From NCBI GenBank assembly GCA_031213475.1, contig JARUPZ010000017.1, forward strand, positions 9,561,587 through 9,625,586: a stretch of 64,000 bases of DNA, read 5' to 3'. Origin of the DNA: Nereocystis luetkeana. Its lineage: Eukaryota; Sar; Phaeophyceae; Laminariales; Laminariaceae. The translations under genes were made by a program, and so were the position numbers. Below the pieces are notes generated by a model, which was not told where the DNA came from, ran no database searches, and worked only from the letters and a program-made list of their open reading frames with translations. Shown one piece after another: positions 43,187-52,348 of this stretch (the first letter of the stretch is position 1; each line of letters begins with the position of its first letter).

Positions 43187-43595
43187 AGGCTATTTTTAGT
43201 AGGGCTGTTGGTTGCTGAGTTGACTATAGGAAGTCGCCGACTAGGCACTATTATTAAAGATTGGCTAGGTAGCTTCCATGACCAGACTGGTAGGTCTGTT
43301 AGTTTTCTGACTATTTGTCACCGACTAGTCATTAGTTGGCTAGGTATGTTCCATGCTTAGCAGGACTGCTGTGAGTTGGCTGGCTATAAGTCGCCGACTA
43401 TTACGGGGCATCATAGTAAATAGGACCTATGATACACACAAAGCACGTATATTTACCTAATTTTATTGACAATATTGGTCCTATTTGCTATGGTCCCCCG
43501 TAATAGTTATTAGTTGTCTAGGCATCAGTAGACCTGGGAGTTGGCTGACTATAAGTAAGTCGCCGACTAGATGTTAGTTGGCTAGGTAATATATC
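43187..43595. repeat. Degenerate tandem repeat, about 110-bp units, split by MITE-A
   Basis: Units contain GTCGCCGACTAG, ATTAGTTGGCTAGGTA and GTTGGCTGACTATA. Four units are recognisable. The third is interrupted after GTCGCCGAC by a MITE-A, which gives a paralogous empty site. Confidence 0.7.
43399..43505. mobile_element. MITE-A copy with proven TA target duplication
   Basis: TATTACGGGGCATCATAG to TATGGTCCCCCGTAATA. Neighbouring tandem units read CGACTAG; here CGACTA precedes and TAG follows the element, so the duplicated target is TA. Confidence 0.9.
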
Positions 43596-44262
43596 CAGTT
43601 GCGTGCGAGTATTTACGGACTTTTTTGTTACGTATCTGACTGTGGCGCGTTTGTAACTCGACGTCTTTTATATGCTGATGAAGTCAGTCATCATTCTCCG
43701 GTCAGTTTTGTTGGCTTAATTTTCGCGCCCTAGCTACGTAGTACCTGAAGGTAGCCGTGAACTCCTCTACAGCCCTATCGGCTAGGGGTGCTGCTAAAGC
43801 TGCTTGTTCAGTTGGGTTACCTTTCGCCACTCAGCCACAATAGACGTAGTATTCACTGGCCGTGACTTCCAGATATGTTTTTTTGCAGCCGTACAGGTTA
43901 AAGGTTATACTGCCTGTACTACAGGGAAAATAGTCAAATTCGGGAGCCGATGGGGCTATGGTGCGCACCATTCTTGAAAAGAAACCCAGCCCGGGTCGGC
44001 TTTCCTGTTTCTGGGATCAAATACACGTGCGTACGGTGCGGTATGCTGTACCATGTGGACGGAAAAATAAGGATCGTTAGGCTATAAAGATGAATACCCC
44101 ATGATCCTTACATTTCGTCCAGGCTGATATAGTCTATGTACGAAACCGTTATTGTCTTGGAGCATTAATGATGAGTTATCTTTTGGCCTTACTTATAGTT
44201 CCTACTGGCTTGAATGTACGCGCGGCCAGCCAACGGGCCAAACCGCGGTGTATGTATCACCG
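43596..44262. other. No gene or element recognised
   Basis: GTGGACGGAAAAATAAGGATC and CATGATCCTTACATTTCGTCC around 44.05-44.12 kb form a short imperfect palindrome of unknown nature. Confidence 0.3.
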
Positions 44263-44264
44263 CG

Positions 44265-44482
44265 AAGCACGTTGAGTTGGCGATCGCTCCTCAGCGCTCG
44301 TTCTCTCTATATACAACGATAAAAAGGCTGTAAAAAACCGTCGTACCTTCGATTCTCGGGTGTGGCCCTCTCGACCAGATATTTCCGAAATCGCCGTGTT
44401 CGGAGTTTGCAACTGGCAACCTTCCCGTTTAGGAAAGGTTGAGCGCTCAAGGACGATCGCACACCTCCGCGCGATGACCCGC
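44265..44482. mobile_element. MITE-D copy
   Basis: CGTTGAGTTGGCGATCGC and CAGCGCTCGTT at the left; TTGAGCGCTCAAGGACGATC and GCACACCTCCGCGCGATG at the right. Interior CTCGACCAGATATTTCCG matches the 42.1-kb copy in reverse. Confidence 0.7.
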
Positions 44483-44580
44483 ATCTTTATGGTACGTCCT
44501 TTTCTCGCGTGGATATCATGACAGGTGTATGTTCTTCGTGCTGCTGTAGTTTTACGACAGCAAAGCTTCTGTATCTCTTT

Positions 44581-44700
44581 TATTACGGGAAACCTATACC
44601 TGGTAGTAAATAGGACCTATTATTGTCAGTACGAATACATAACTGTTTAGTTTTTTTTTGTGTGTAACGTAGGTCCTATTTAGTATGGCCCCCCGTAATA
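44581..44700. mobile_element. MITE-A copy with TACCTGGTA inside
   Basis: TATTACGGGAAACCTATA to GGCCCCCCGTAATA. At about 44597-44605 TACCTGGTA replaces the TA of CCATAGTAAATAGG, the same TA that is TACCGTA in the 39.2-kb copy. Confidence 0.85.
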
Positions 44701-44702
44701 GG

Positions 44703-44905
44703 GGGAATATTCAACACGGACACCCGATGCGCGCTGGGTGTCGGCGGGTAGAATGCACGACCTCAGTGTGAAGAGCAGACGGACCCGTTGTTTCGTTTGT
44801 TTTCCCTCCTTCGTCGACACCCAGCTCACCCAGTGTGTACGTACCACAATACTGATTCCTCCCCCTACAGGGACAAAAGCTTTGTGGTCACAAAGGATAC
44901 GTAGT
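44703..44905. mobile_element. Inverted pair of diverged LINE-A ends
   Basis: 44705-44785 plus: CAACACGGACACCCGATGCG, GTCGGCGGGTAGAATGC, GTGTGAAGAGCAGAC. 44786-44905 minus: CTTCGTCGACACCCAGC, ACTGATTCCTCCC and AAGCTTTGTGGTCACAAAGG. MITE-A abuts the 5' side. Confidence 0.5.
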
Positions 44906-45109
44906 GCTGAGAAAAATAAAATCAAATGCTGCGAGGAGAATTTTGGCAATGCAAGGGCGAGTAGGTTTAGCAATCTGGGAGAAAAAGGATCTTTAGGGAT
45001 GTTTTTGACTTGAAGAATGCCTGGCGTGGTCTGCACTGCGGAATCGTCGTCCGCAACTGAGAAATTTCCTGGTTCGATGCAAACACGGCTCGAGTTTTGG
45101 CCCGTTTTG

Positions 45110-45165
45110 GCTGCGGTTTGGGGTCAGGGTCAGGGTTAGGGTTAGAGTCAGGGGCTGGGTTGGGT
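45110..45165 (+). repeat. Interstitial telomere-like tract
   Basis: GGGTCAGGGTCAGGGTTAGG and GTTAGAGTCAGGGG; degenerate TTAGGG-type units, third such tract in the window. Confidence 0.5.
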
Positions 45166-45329
45166 CTTCGCCCGTACCTTGATCCCAACAGGAACCAAAA
45201 CATCCGAACAGCCTACCAACCTAAAGATCCCTTCTCCCAGATTGTTTAAGGTCCTCGAGTAGGCATGGCGGCGGAACTGTGGTTGTGTGACACGCGGGCA
45301 TACACAAGCCGTCCCATTTTTCTCTTTCG

Positions 45330-45634
45330 AGTTTTGTCTTCTTTGTTTTTGCTTTTTTTGTTTGTTTGTTTCCTTTCGTTTCTCTAAGTCATAGAATGTG
45401 TATGTCGTGCCTGTCGTATCCAGTATGATGACATGGCATTGCATTGCCCCCTACTATTGTGCTTACGTGTTTACTGCATACCAGGTACGTGGCAACGTAT
45501 TCATATTATCTCTGTGGCGTAGCTTTGTGTCCACATAACTTGTATCTCTTCTAGGATTGAAGAATCGGCACGGACACTGTGGTTGTGCTGGATGTCGACG
45601 GGTAGAAAGACGGTTTAATGTGAAGAACACACAC
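45330..45634 (+). mobile_element. LINE-A 3' fragment with filled TA site
   Basis: T-rich stretch, TAGAATGTGTATGTCG, CATTGCATTGCCCCC, then GCATACCAGGTACGTGGC (TA-CCAGG-TA at the site that is TA in the 6.7-kb copy), an empty CTAG site, and the tail GTGAAGAACACACACACC. Confidence 0.8.
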
Positions 45635-45988
45635 ACCAGATCAGAAGATGCAGATGAGTTGCAAGAGAGAAAAGAGAAGGAAACAGAAAAAGTCCTGCCG
45701 GAAGCGTAACGAACCCATGGGGGAAAAGTCGTAGGTCACTTCGTATCTGCACAAAAATGGAGCGGAAGAAAGAGTACCAGGTATTTAATGCCATGGTAGT
45801 CTGATGGGTGTCTGTATTGTAATAAGCCCCAGCAGCACCAACTCATTGAATAAATACAAAGTGCTTGATTAATTAATCAACAATCGTCGGCCAAACGAAG
45901 GGACCGAGCGAGCAATGCCCCGAAGCCGCAACACTCAAAAGCTCACACAATCGCTTCGAACGATAAATGTCTTCATACGCGAATCAAC
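45635..45988. other. No gene or element recognised
   Basis: TACCAGGTA at about 45776; no supported exon. Confidence 0.3.
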
Positions 45989-45990
45989 TA

Positions 45991-46089
45991 CTAACCCTTT
46001 TAGGACCCCAGTGCCGCTTTGGGGAGAAACTACCTTTAATTAGATTGTTTTGTCCCCACATATGGAAGTGCGGTTCTAAAAAGGTTGAA
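45991..46089. mobile_element. MITE-B copy, subfamily of the 33.5-kb insertion
   Basis: CTAACCCTTTTAGGACCCC to GCGGTTCTAAAAAGGTTGAA, with CCCCACATATGGAAGTGCGG in the right arm as in the SINE-inserted copy at 33.5 kb. Confidence 0.8.
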
Positions 46090-46235
46090 CAATTCAACTA
46101 ATAGCAACAAAAGATACATTACTTTTTTTTTTCCCCCATAGAGTTCGTATACTTATTTCATCCCATCTAAAAATGTTTGCTCTTCTGTTCTCTCTTCCTC
46201 CTTTCGATAGTCGTACCTCAAACACGGGGCCACAT

Positions 46236-46350
46236 TGCACCCCCCCCCCCCCCACACACTACCAATCGCTCCGTCTCGAAAGGGATGCATGGCCAATGGT
46301 CAAATGACTAAGACACGCAACAAATGAGTACGCGCCCCCTCCCCCCCCCG
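46236..46350 (+). mobile_element. LINE-B 3' end between two poly-C tracts
   Basis: After about 17 C: CGTCTCGAAAGGGATGC, GGCCAATGGTCAAATGAC, TAAGACACGCAACAAATGAG and TACGCGCCCCC with further C. This is the terminal block of the LINE-B lineage, and the tail is poly-C. Confidence 0.65.
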
Positions 46351-46406
46351 ACTACTAACGTTTGGTGCCTTGCGTTTAAATCCTATTGATAGGAACTTCA
46401 GGATCT

Positions 46407-46490
46407 TACAAAGCCCTTTCTTCCCTTCCTTGTCGACCCGCGTGAAAATGTGCCTACCAACGCTCGGCGCTCTCAGCGGTTGATTTCTCT
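46407..46490 (-). mobile_element. SINE-1 fragment
   Basis: CTTCCCTTCCTTGTCGACCC, GTGCCTACCAACGCTC and GGCGCTCTCAGCGGTTGA match the head-proximal SINE-1 body in reverse. Confidence 0.55.
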
Positions 46491-46729
46491 TCTCTTCTTT
46501 TTATCACATATATTCAAAGAAGCCTGCAACTTGATATTGCAATGGTTGGGACGCCGGCAAACAGTGAAAACGCCAAGATCGCAAGATCGCAAGATCGTGG
46601 AGTGGTCGTCGAATCACCAACCAAGGCGTCAAACCGACAAGAATAAAACGAGGCGTTCTCACAACCCGTCATCCGATGTCGTCCCAACGGAAAAAGGCAA
46701 CCATTGGCTGTTGGCTAGTTTAAATACAC

Positions 46730-46733
46730 CTGG

Positions 46734-46764
<31 letters not shown>

Positions 46765-46858
46765 ATTGTTGTTGTTATTGTTGTTTTTCTCACATTAACT
46801 CGTCGCCACACTATTAATAATAGCAGTGCAGTCCGTGGTCGCGGGACAGGCTCCAAAA
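46730..46858 (-). repeat. Short repeat with (AAC)n tail
   Basis: Reverse of the 6.07-kb unit: a TTG run of about 15 units, CTCACATTAACTCG, then GTGCAGTCCGTGGTCGCG and GGACAGGCTCC. A TATTAATA lies between the two blocks. Confidence 0.55.
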
Positions 46859-46859
46859 A

Positions 46860-47055
46860 TAGGTAGGCACAATTCGATGCGAGTCGACGAGGGAAGAAAA
46901 GGCTGAAATCTTCTCGCGATAAAAATGAAGGCACGTACCGTAGCGGGAAGGGGGGAGAAGAGCCTGCTATGTGACCCCGGATCTGAGTTACGAGTTGGAA
47001 GGAGAGAGAGAAGAAGATGTGCGAAGATAATAAATGGGATGAGGAGGAAAAAAAA
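46860..47055 (+). mobile_element. SINE-1 body, head missing
   Basis: GGTAGGCACAATTCGATGCG to GATAATAAATGGGATGAGG, followed by a short A-rich tail. It joins directly to the (AAC)n repeat. Confidence 0.85.
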
Positions 47056-47738
47056 ACTCTGGAATGGAAGAAATACCTCGGGGAAAATAAAACATGCAAA
47101 TAATACACGTACGTGATAATAATAATGAAGAACATGTACATCTACTCTCAGACTGAAAATAAAAAGTGAGGTCCGCGCACGTTCGTATCAGGTGTATGCG
47201 GTACCAGTACGCTGTACAAGCCGCCACAGAAACCGAGAAGACCGCATACTGCCCAAAAGAAATACCACAGGATTGAAAAAACAAATCGACATCGAAAAAT
47301 TGAAAACGAAGTCGCAAAATCGAAATCGAGTCGGAAAAAACAAACATCAAAAAGGGAAGAGAGAGAGAGAAACGTTCAATTCAAACAAGAAAGCCAAACA
47401 GAAAGAAAAAGGAAACACACAAGAGAAAGAATGCGCAGTTATTTGCAGATTGCAGGCTCGCAAGGTACGCGAGGGGTGTAAAACAGAGATAATAACTATT
47501 CATAAAAGGGAAACACACTTACTCCACTCCTACATGAGAACACCAGGGAAGCAAAAATGAACTATTCTATTAATAATAGACAAAGAACGAAAAGGAAAGA
47601 CGAAGCAGAGCAAAAAGAAAAAACAAATGGCAAAAGGCGAAGCGGAAGACACAAACAGAGACACACAGAGAGGCAAACGGGAAAAAACGAAAGCCGAGAA
47701 AAAAGGTAAACGATTTTCTTACATATTTTTATTTTAGT
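47056..47738. other. A-rich stretch without a recognised gene
   Basis: Lys/Arg-rich frames result from A-rich DNA. TATTAATA at about 47567. Confidence 0.3.
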
Positions 47739-47739
47739 T

Positions 47740-48078
47740 TAGTTTTGCTCATCCCATTCATTATCTTCGCACATCTTCTTCTCTCTCTCCTTCCCACTCG
47801 TAACTCAGATCCGGGGTCACATAGCAGGCTCTTCTCCCCCCTTCCCGCTACGGTACGTGCCTTCATTTTTATCGCGAGAAGATTTCAGCCTTTTCTTCCC
47901 TCGTCGACTCGCATCGAATTGTGCCTACCCACGCTGCAAGGCGTTCTCAACAATTGAATCCTTTTTTTTATTTTTATTTTTGCAAATAAAGTCAAAATCC
48001 GACCCACCTGGGGCTCGAACCCAGGACTCAAACAAGTAGAATTCGAGGTTAACCACTTGAACCACCGGGGCGACCGGC
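47740..48078 (-). mobile_element. SINE-1, full length
   Basis: Complete minus-strand copy with reversed B box and A box, ending CCGGGGCGACCGGC. Head uninterrupted. Confidence 0.9.
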
Positions 48079-48850
48079 TATTACACTACCACTATTATTA
48101 TTTCGCTTGCCATCCGACAATGTGCAGCATGATCTTCAACATGGATCACTCATAACTTTCCCGAAAGAAGAAAACCTCGGAAACAAAAGGAAACCCATGC
48201 ACCAACTATTGATGTGATAGGATGCAAACGGTTTTGAGGTTTTATCAAGTTCCATCATATATATGTAAATTCGACGGAGATAGAGTACTTGCAAATATGA
48301 CGGAGTATTCCAGCTTTCCGATGGTGCTGCTTGTGAGCGAAAGCGCGGGTTTGCAGAGGAGGCAGAGGTGATCGAGGGGGATTGAGGTTTCCTTCTTGGA
48401 ACGGTTATAGCTCATGAACGACCGCGGTTCTTGCAAAACTAGTCAGAGCGTTGCACGGCCCAAATCGTGAACTTTCCTGTGATGCCAAATACCATGGTAC
48501 GTATCTTTTCTAGCACAAGGTGGGTCGGGGGCTCCTCCCCCGTTGAAAAATAGTACCAGGTATGTTTTTGTTTACTCCTTTTTACCCATCTCTTCCTCAC
48601 CTAAAACCGTGTAATTTCGGCTACACGTAGGATCGTTGGGAAGCTGATGTCTTCAGCTTTCCATCGAACCTACCCACTACCCACATGGTTTAGATGTCCC
48701 TCTGTGTGTCCGTGTGGTCGAAAGCTACAGTTAGGTGAGGTGCAAATACGTTTCGTCATAGAAAGAGGGAATGCTTTGGGCCCAAAACAATAATTCCGAG
48801 ATGAGCAGAATGCTGTTTTGAGGGGTTGTTTATTCTGGGCCACCGTATGC
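48079..48850. other. No gene or element recognised
   Basis: TACCAGGTA at about 48555; no supported exon. Confidence 0.3.
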
Positions 48851-48865
48851 AATAATAGTACGCTT

Positions 48866-49920
48866 CAGCCAAGACAAAGCCATCGTAAGAGATGTGGTCC
48901 AACTCAGTGATGCTGGTGTAGTTCGAACATAGAAGCAGGAGCCGTTGGCGTGCGTGCGAAGGGCTGTATGGGGCATGTTGTACGCCGATGACGCAGTAAT
49001 TGTCTCGAAGTCGGCTGAAGGGCTCGCGAATGATGACAGTCACCGAGACTGTCTTCGAAGCAGCAGGCCTCACGATGTCGGAAAAGAAGACAGAGACCAT
49101 GTTTCCACAAACACCGGACCAGACAACCCCCGCACCACCGCTCGTCATCGAAGCGGCAGGCCAGAGGTAATAGCAGACGACCCAGTTCTTATACCTAGGC
49201 GGCCTTATCCACGAAAACGCTGGCTCTCGCTCGAAATCGACCGACGGATCCGTCTCATGCGAGCATGCCTCGAACGGTTCGGCCCGGAGTTGTATGTTAG
49301 GACGACCGCCCCCCTTAGCATTAGAGTCCGAATGCTGAAGGCCGAGGTGATTGAGACCCTGCTGTACGGGGGTGTGACGTGGACCCTCAGAGCGGAACAC
49401 TTTGCTTAGCTTCGAACGGCTCACCACCAAGTCCTTTTGCGCGTCATTGGCTTCCAGCGCCGACTTCGTACTGTCCATGCCACCCTCTCGTACGCGAAGG
49501 CCCTCAAGATGACACGTTGCGAGAGCATCGAAACGGCCATTCGTAAACGGCGGCTCTTCTTTGCGGGGGGCGTGGCACGGCAAAGCAAGGAGCGATTACC
49601 CAGTCGGGTAATGTTCGGGACGATGGCTGGCGGGGAGAACCCGAGACCAGGCGGACAGTGTAAGACTTGGCATAGATGCATAGTCGAAGACCTTGGGGAG
49701 TTCCGAGCCACCTAAGGGTCAACGGAAGTTGCCCCCTTGGTGTTTGGAGCTGAGACCGCGTTGTGGTCCACTGCAGCAAAGAAATCGGGGAAGTGGTACC
49801 GGGGGATCCTTGAAGCCGCCGAACGGTTCATGGTGAGGTGGTACGAGGCTGAGGCTGAGCTGAATAGGCAGCTCTGCGCATCCGCCGTGGGTGGTGTACA
49901 AGGGAATCGAGGGGGGGAGG
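48866..49920 (+). pseudogene. LINE-A RT and C-terminal remnant, copy 2
   Basis: Contains GMLYADDAVIVSKS (RT YADD). It has CAA where copy 1 has the 28166 and 28196 TAA stops, but TAG where copy 1 has GAG. A 2-bp deletion shifts the frame after EGLA. The TAA-TAG pair (about 49168-49173) and the TAA after EDLGEFRAT (about 49713) are shared with copy 1. A private TAG interrupts HFA/LRTAHHQ. Confidence 0.8.
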
Positions 49921-50235
49921 AGTGGCAGAAAACCCGACCAAGGGAATGCGCAGAGGGGGGGGGAACAGGAGGAGTAGAAGGGAAACGGCGGTGGACGAAA
50001 AAGTAGGAAGGAGATGGCAGAGAGGGTAGCAAGGCACCAGGCCGACTAGGGAGTAGAACATGACCATACTACTAGTGCCACCAACTGGTGCAGCTGGTTC
50101 GAACGTGATCTTCCTTTGTCTTCTCTTCTTTTTGTTTCGTTTTTTTTTTTTTTCTTTTTTTTTTTCTTGCGCTGATTCCCCGTGATTTTTATTTTATTTA
50201 CTTCTCTCCCTTTTTTCGATTGATAAGCCGTATTC

Positions 50236-50580
50236 TCCCTGGTGGCTTGGTAGGTGGTCCGCGAGCCTATCAAGATCAATTTCGTGGGTTCGAGTCTCAC
50301 CGAGTGCATGCTCGTAGGGGCTTTCTCTTGCATAAGAAAACTAATTCGCGGAAAGCGCGAGAGTGTGAGTTAGCTACATTCGATAAAAAATCGACGAGCA
50401 GTAGGAATGCTGAACCCTATGCGCAACAAAAAATGAAGGCACGTACCGGGGGGGAGAAGGGTAGACACCTGTGACCACGGCTTTGTCCAGAAGGTCGTTG
50501 GGGGTAACACCTCCAACGAGTTAGGCTGGAAAGTAAAAGTGATGACTAAAAAAGAATAACTAAAAATAAAAAAATGAAGG
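50236..50580 (+). mobile_element. SINE-2 inserted in the LINE-A 3' region
   Basis: tRNA-derived head: CCTGGTGGCTTGGTAGGTGG (A-box-like TGGCTTGGTAGG) and CGTGGGTTCGAGTCTCACC, where GTGGG and CTCAC pair as a T stem around TTCGAGT. The body has TTCGCGGAAAGCGCGAGAG, AAAATCGACGAGCAGTAGG, ATGCTGAACCCTATGCGC and GTCCAGAAGGTCGTTGGGGG, and the tail is A-rich. The homologous LINE-A at 29.53 kb reads straight from CCGTATT to GAAGGAGTCG, so this is a filled site. Confidence 0.8.
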
Positions 50581-51105
50581 AATCGTATGGCGTGGTTGGA
50601 TGACGAGCCTGCTCTGCTTGTTTCGTATTGTCTGACACCAAGGGGCTGGGCATAGTTGACGAACGCAGTTCGGAGACGGCAGTCAGTGTAGCAAGGTACC
50701 AGGCGGGCGAGCAGGGAGAACCTGGCTATGATACTCGTACCACAAACTGCTGCCGCTACCTGGAGGATGCCTTGTGCTTCGGCTTGCCCGTTGTTTTCCC
50801 TTTTATTTTCCCTTGGTTCTTTGTCCTACGCTGTTTACAAGTAATGGTGTTTTTCTTCGTTTTTCTTTTTTCCCCAGCTCTTTCTTTTCAAGTGTTTGCC
50901 ACATCGCCTGCGGGGGGGGGGGGCACGACAGTTTGTTTTTCTATTTTTTCTTTTTTTTTCGTTTTTTTCCTTCTTCTCTTTTGATTTGTGTTCTTTGTTT
51001 TTGGTTTTTCTTTGTTTCCTTTCCTTTTTTTTTTTAGAATGTGCCTGTCGTATCTACTAATAGTATGATGGCATGACATTGCATTGCCCACTGCTGTGCT
51101 TAGGG

Positions 51106-51775
51106 CCCCTCTTAACGGGGATTTTTATTTTTTTCAATTTGATTTATTTCTTTTTTTCCTAATTTAATTTGCATCTGATTGGCCGAAGAGTGAACGACCA
51201 AGCAGGCAAAGCAGAAAATTTGAATTTGAGTGAAAAGTCTTTTGGGAGTTTTTTCGTGTGATTTTTTTGTTTCAATTTGGAATTTGGGAGTTCCTCGGTC
51301 TTGACGTAGCATGTTCATGGTGGGTCAACACCCTCGGTGGTGTCTGGGGTGATTCTTGGCCGCTTCGGTGACCTCGATCGAGGCGATAAAACGCGAACCT
51401 CAACGAGAGGTGACCGGAGCAATAACCGCGCCCACGCCTACACACCATAGAAGATCGTACCCCGGCGGTGGCGCCTCAAAAGTAATCATGGCGGCCGCAA
51501 TCCCTATTTTGCGGCCTGCTTGATCGGCCAACAATCGCGAAACCCGAGCGAACGAGCATAAAAACGGAGGATACGCGCACGTGGCGCTTGAGGGCTTCCT
51601 CCACCCACCCAAGAAACCCTGAGAGTGATAGCTTCCTATCCTGCGCGACCAAAAAGAAAAAGAGGCTGGCGGCGGCGCGCACGCGGCAGCGCAAACCTTC
51701 GCTCTCGTCTACGCGCGTCGTTATTTGTCGGCTGGACGTTGTGTGACGCGGTGCGTTTTTTCCGATTTATTTTTT
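51106..51775. other. No gene recognised
   Basis: AT-rich then GC-rich; no supported exon. Confidence 0.3.
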
Positions 51776-52123
51776 TATTGACAACTATCACTGTCCCGAG
51801 CATTACCCGACTGGGTAATCGCTCCTTGCTCTGCCGTGCCACGGCCCCCGCAAAAAAGAGCCGCCGTGTACGGATGGTCGTTTCGATGCTCTCGCTACGT
51901 GTCATCTGGAGGACCTTTTCGCGTACGAGAGGGTGACATTGTCGGTACGTGGCGCTGGAAGCCGATGACTCGCAGGAGGGCTTGGTTGTGAGCCGTTGGA
52001 AGCTTGGCAAACAAAGGGTTCCGCTCTGAGGGTCCAAATCACGCACCCGTACAGCAAGCTCTCAATCACGTCGGCCTCTAGCAGTCGGACTTTCAGACTA
52101 AGCGAGACGGTCGTTCTGTCTTA

Positions 52124-52348
52124 GGTTCATTCTTATCGGAGAGCGTTTTTTTCCGTTGGAGATATGTATCAATATACGGAGGCGTTCTGTCACTATTATT
52201 GAAATTCTCCATAACAAATAATATCAAGTTCGTTAACATTCCTATTTTTTGGGGGGAAAAAAACAGGAAAAGCTGGAAGATTGAAAAATTGCGCGAAAAA
52301 AAAGTCGAAAATTTGGAGAAAAAAAAAACTCTCCGATAAGAATGACCC
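52124..52348. mobile_element. MITE-C inserted in LINE-A copy 3, TTA duplication
   Basis: GGTTCATTCTTATCGGAGAG to CTCCGATAAGAATGACCC, flanked by TTA on both sides. The LINE-A sequence resumes on each side (GGTCGTTCTGTC / CACCTCCGAGCC), which fixes the element borders. Confidence 0.8.

Larger units (their letters stand above)
48855..51105 (+). mobile_element. LINE-A copy 2, 5'- and 3'-truncated, with SINE-2 insertion
   Basis: Starts inside the RT just upstream of YADD (TACGCTTCAGCCAAGACAAA) and runs through the C-terminal region and the 3' region to GCCCACTGCTGTGCTTA, then stops about 170 bp short of the usual AC tail. The loss of the 3' terminus is atypical for a TPRT product and implies a later deletion. 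A SINE-2 sits in the 3' region. Confidence 0.85.

Noticed and set aside
44050-44120. Short palindrome around AAGGATC...GATCCTT as a further MITE
   Set aside because: Only one clear occurrence; similar words near 21.65 and 21.79 kb could not be aligned into an element by eye.
28166-49175. Possible reassignment of TAA/TAG to Gln (copies alternate TAA and CAA)
   Set aside because: Only two such positions alternate; other stops replace Glu or Lys codons, and copies also have frameshifts. Ordinary decay explains this better.
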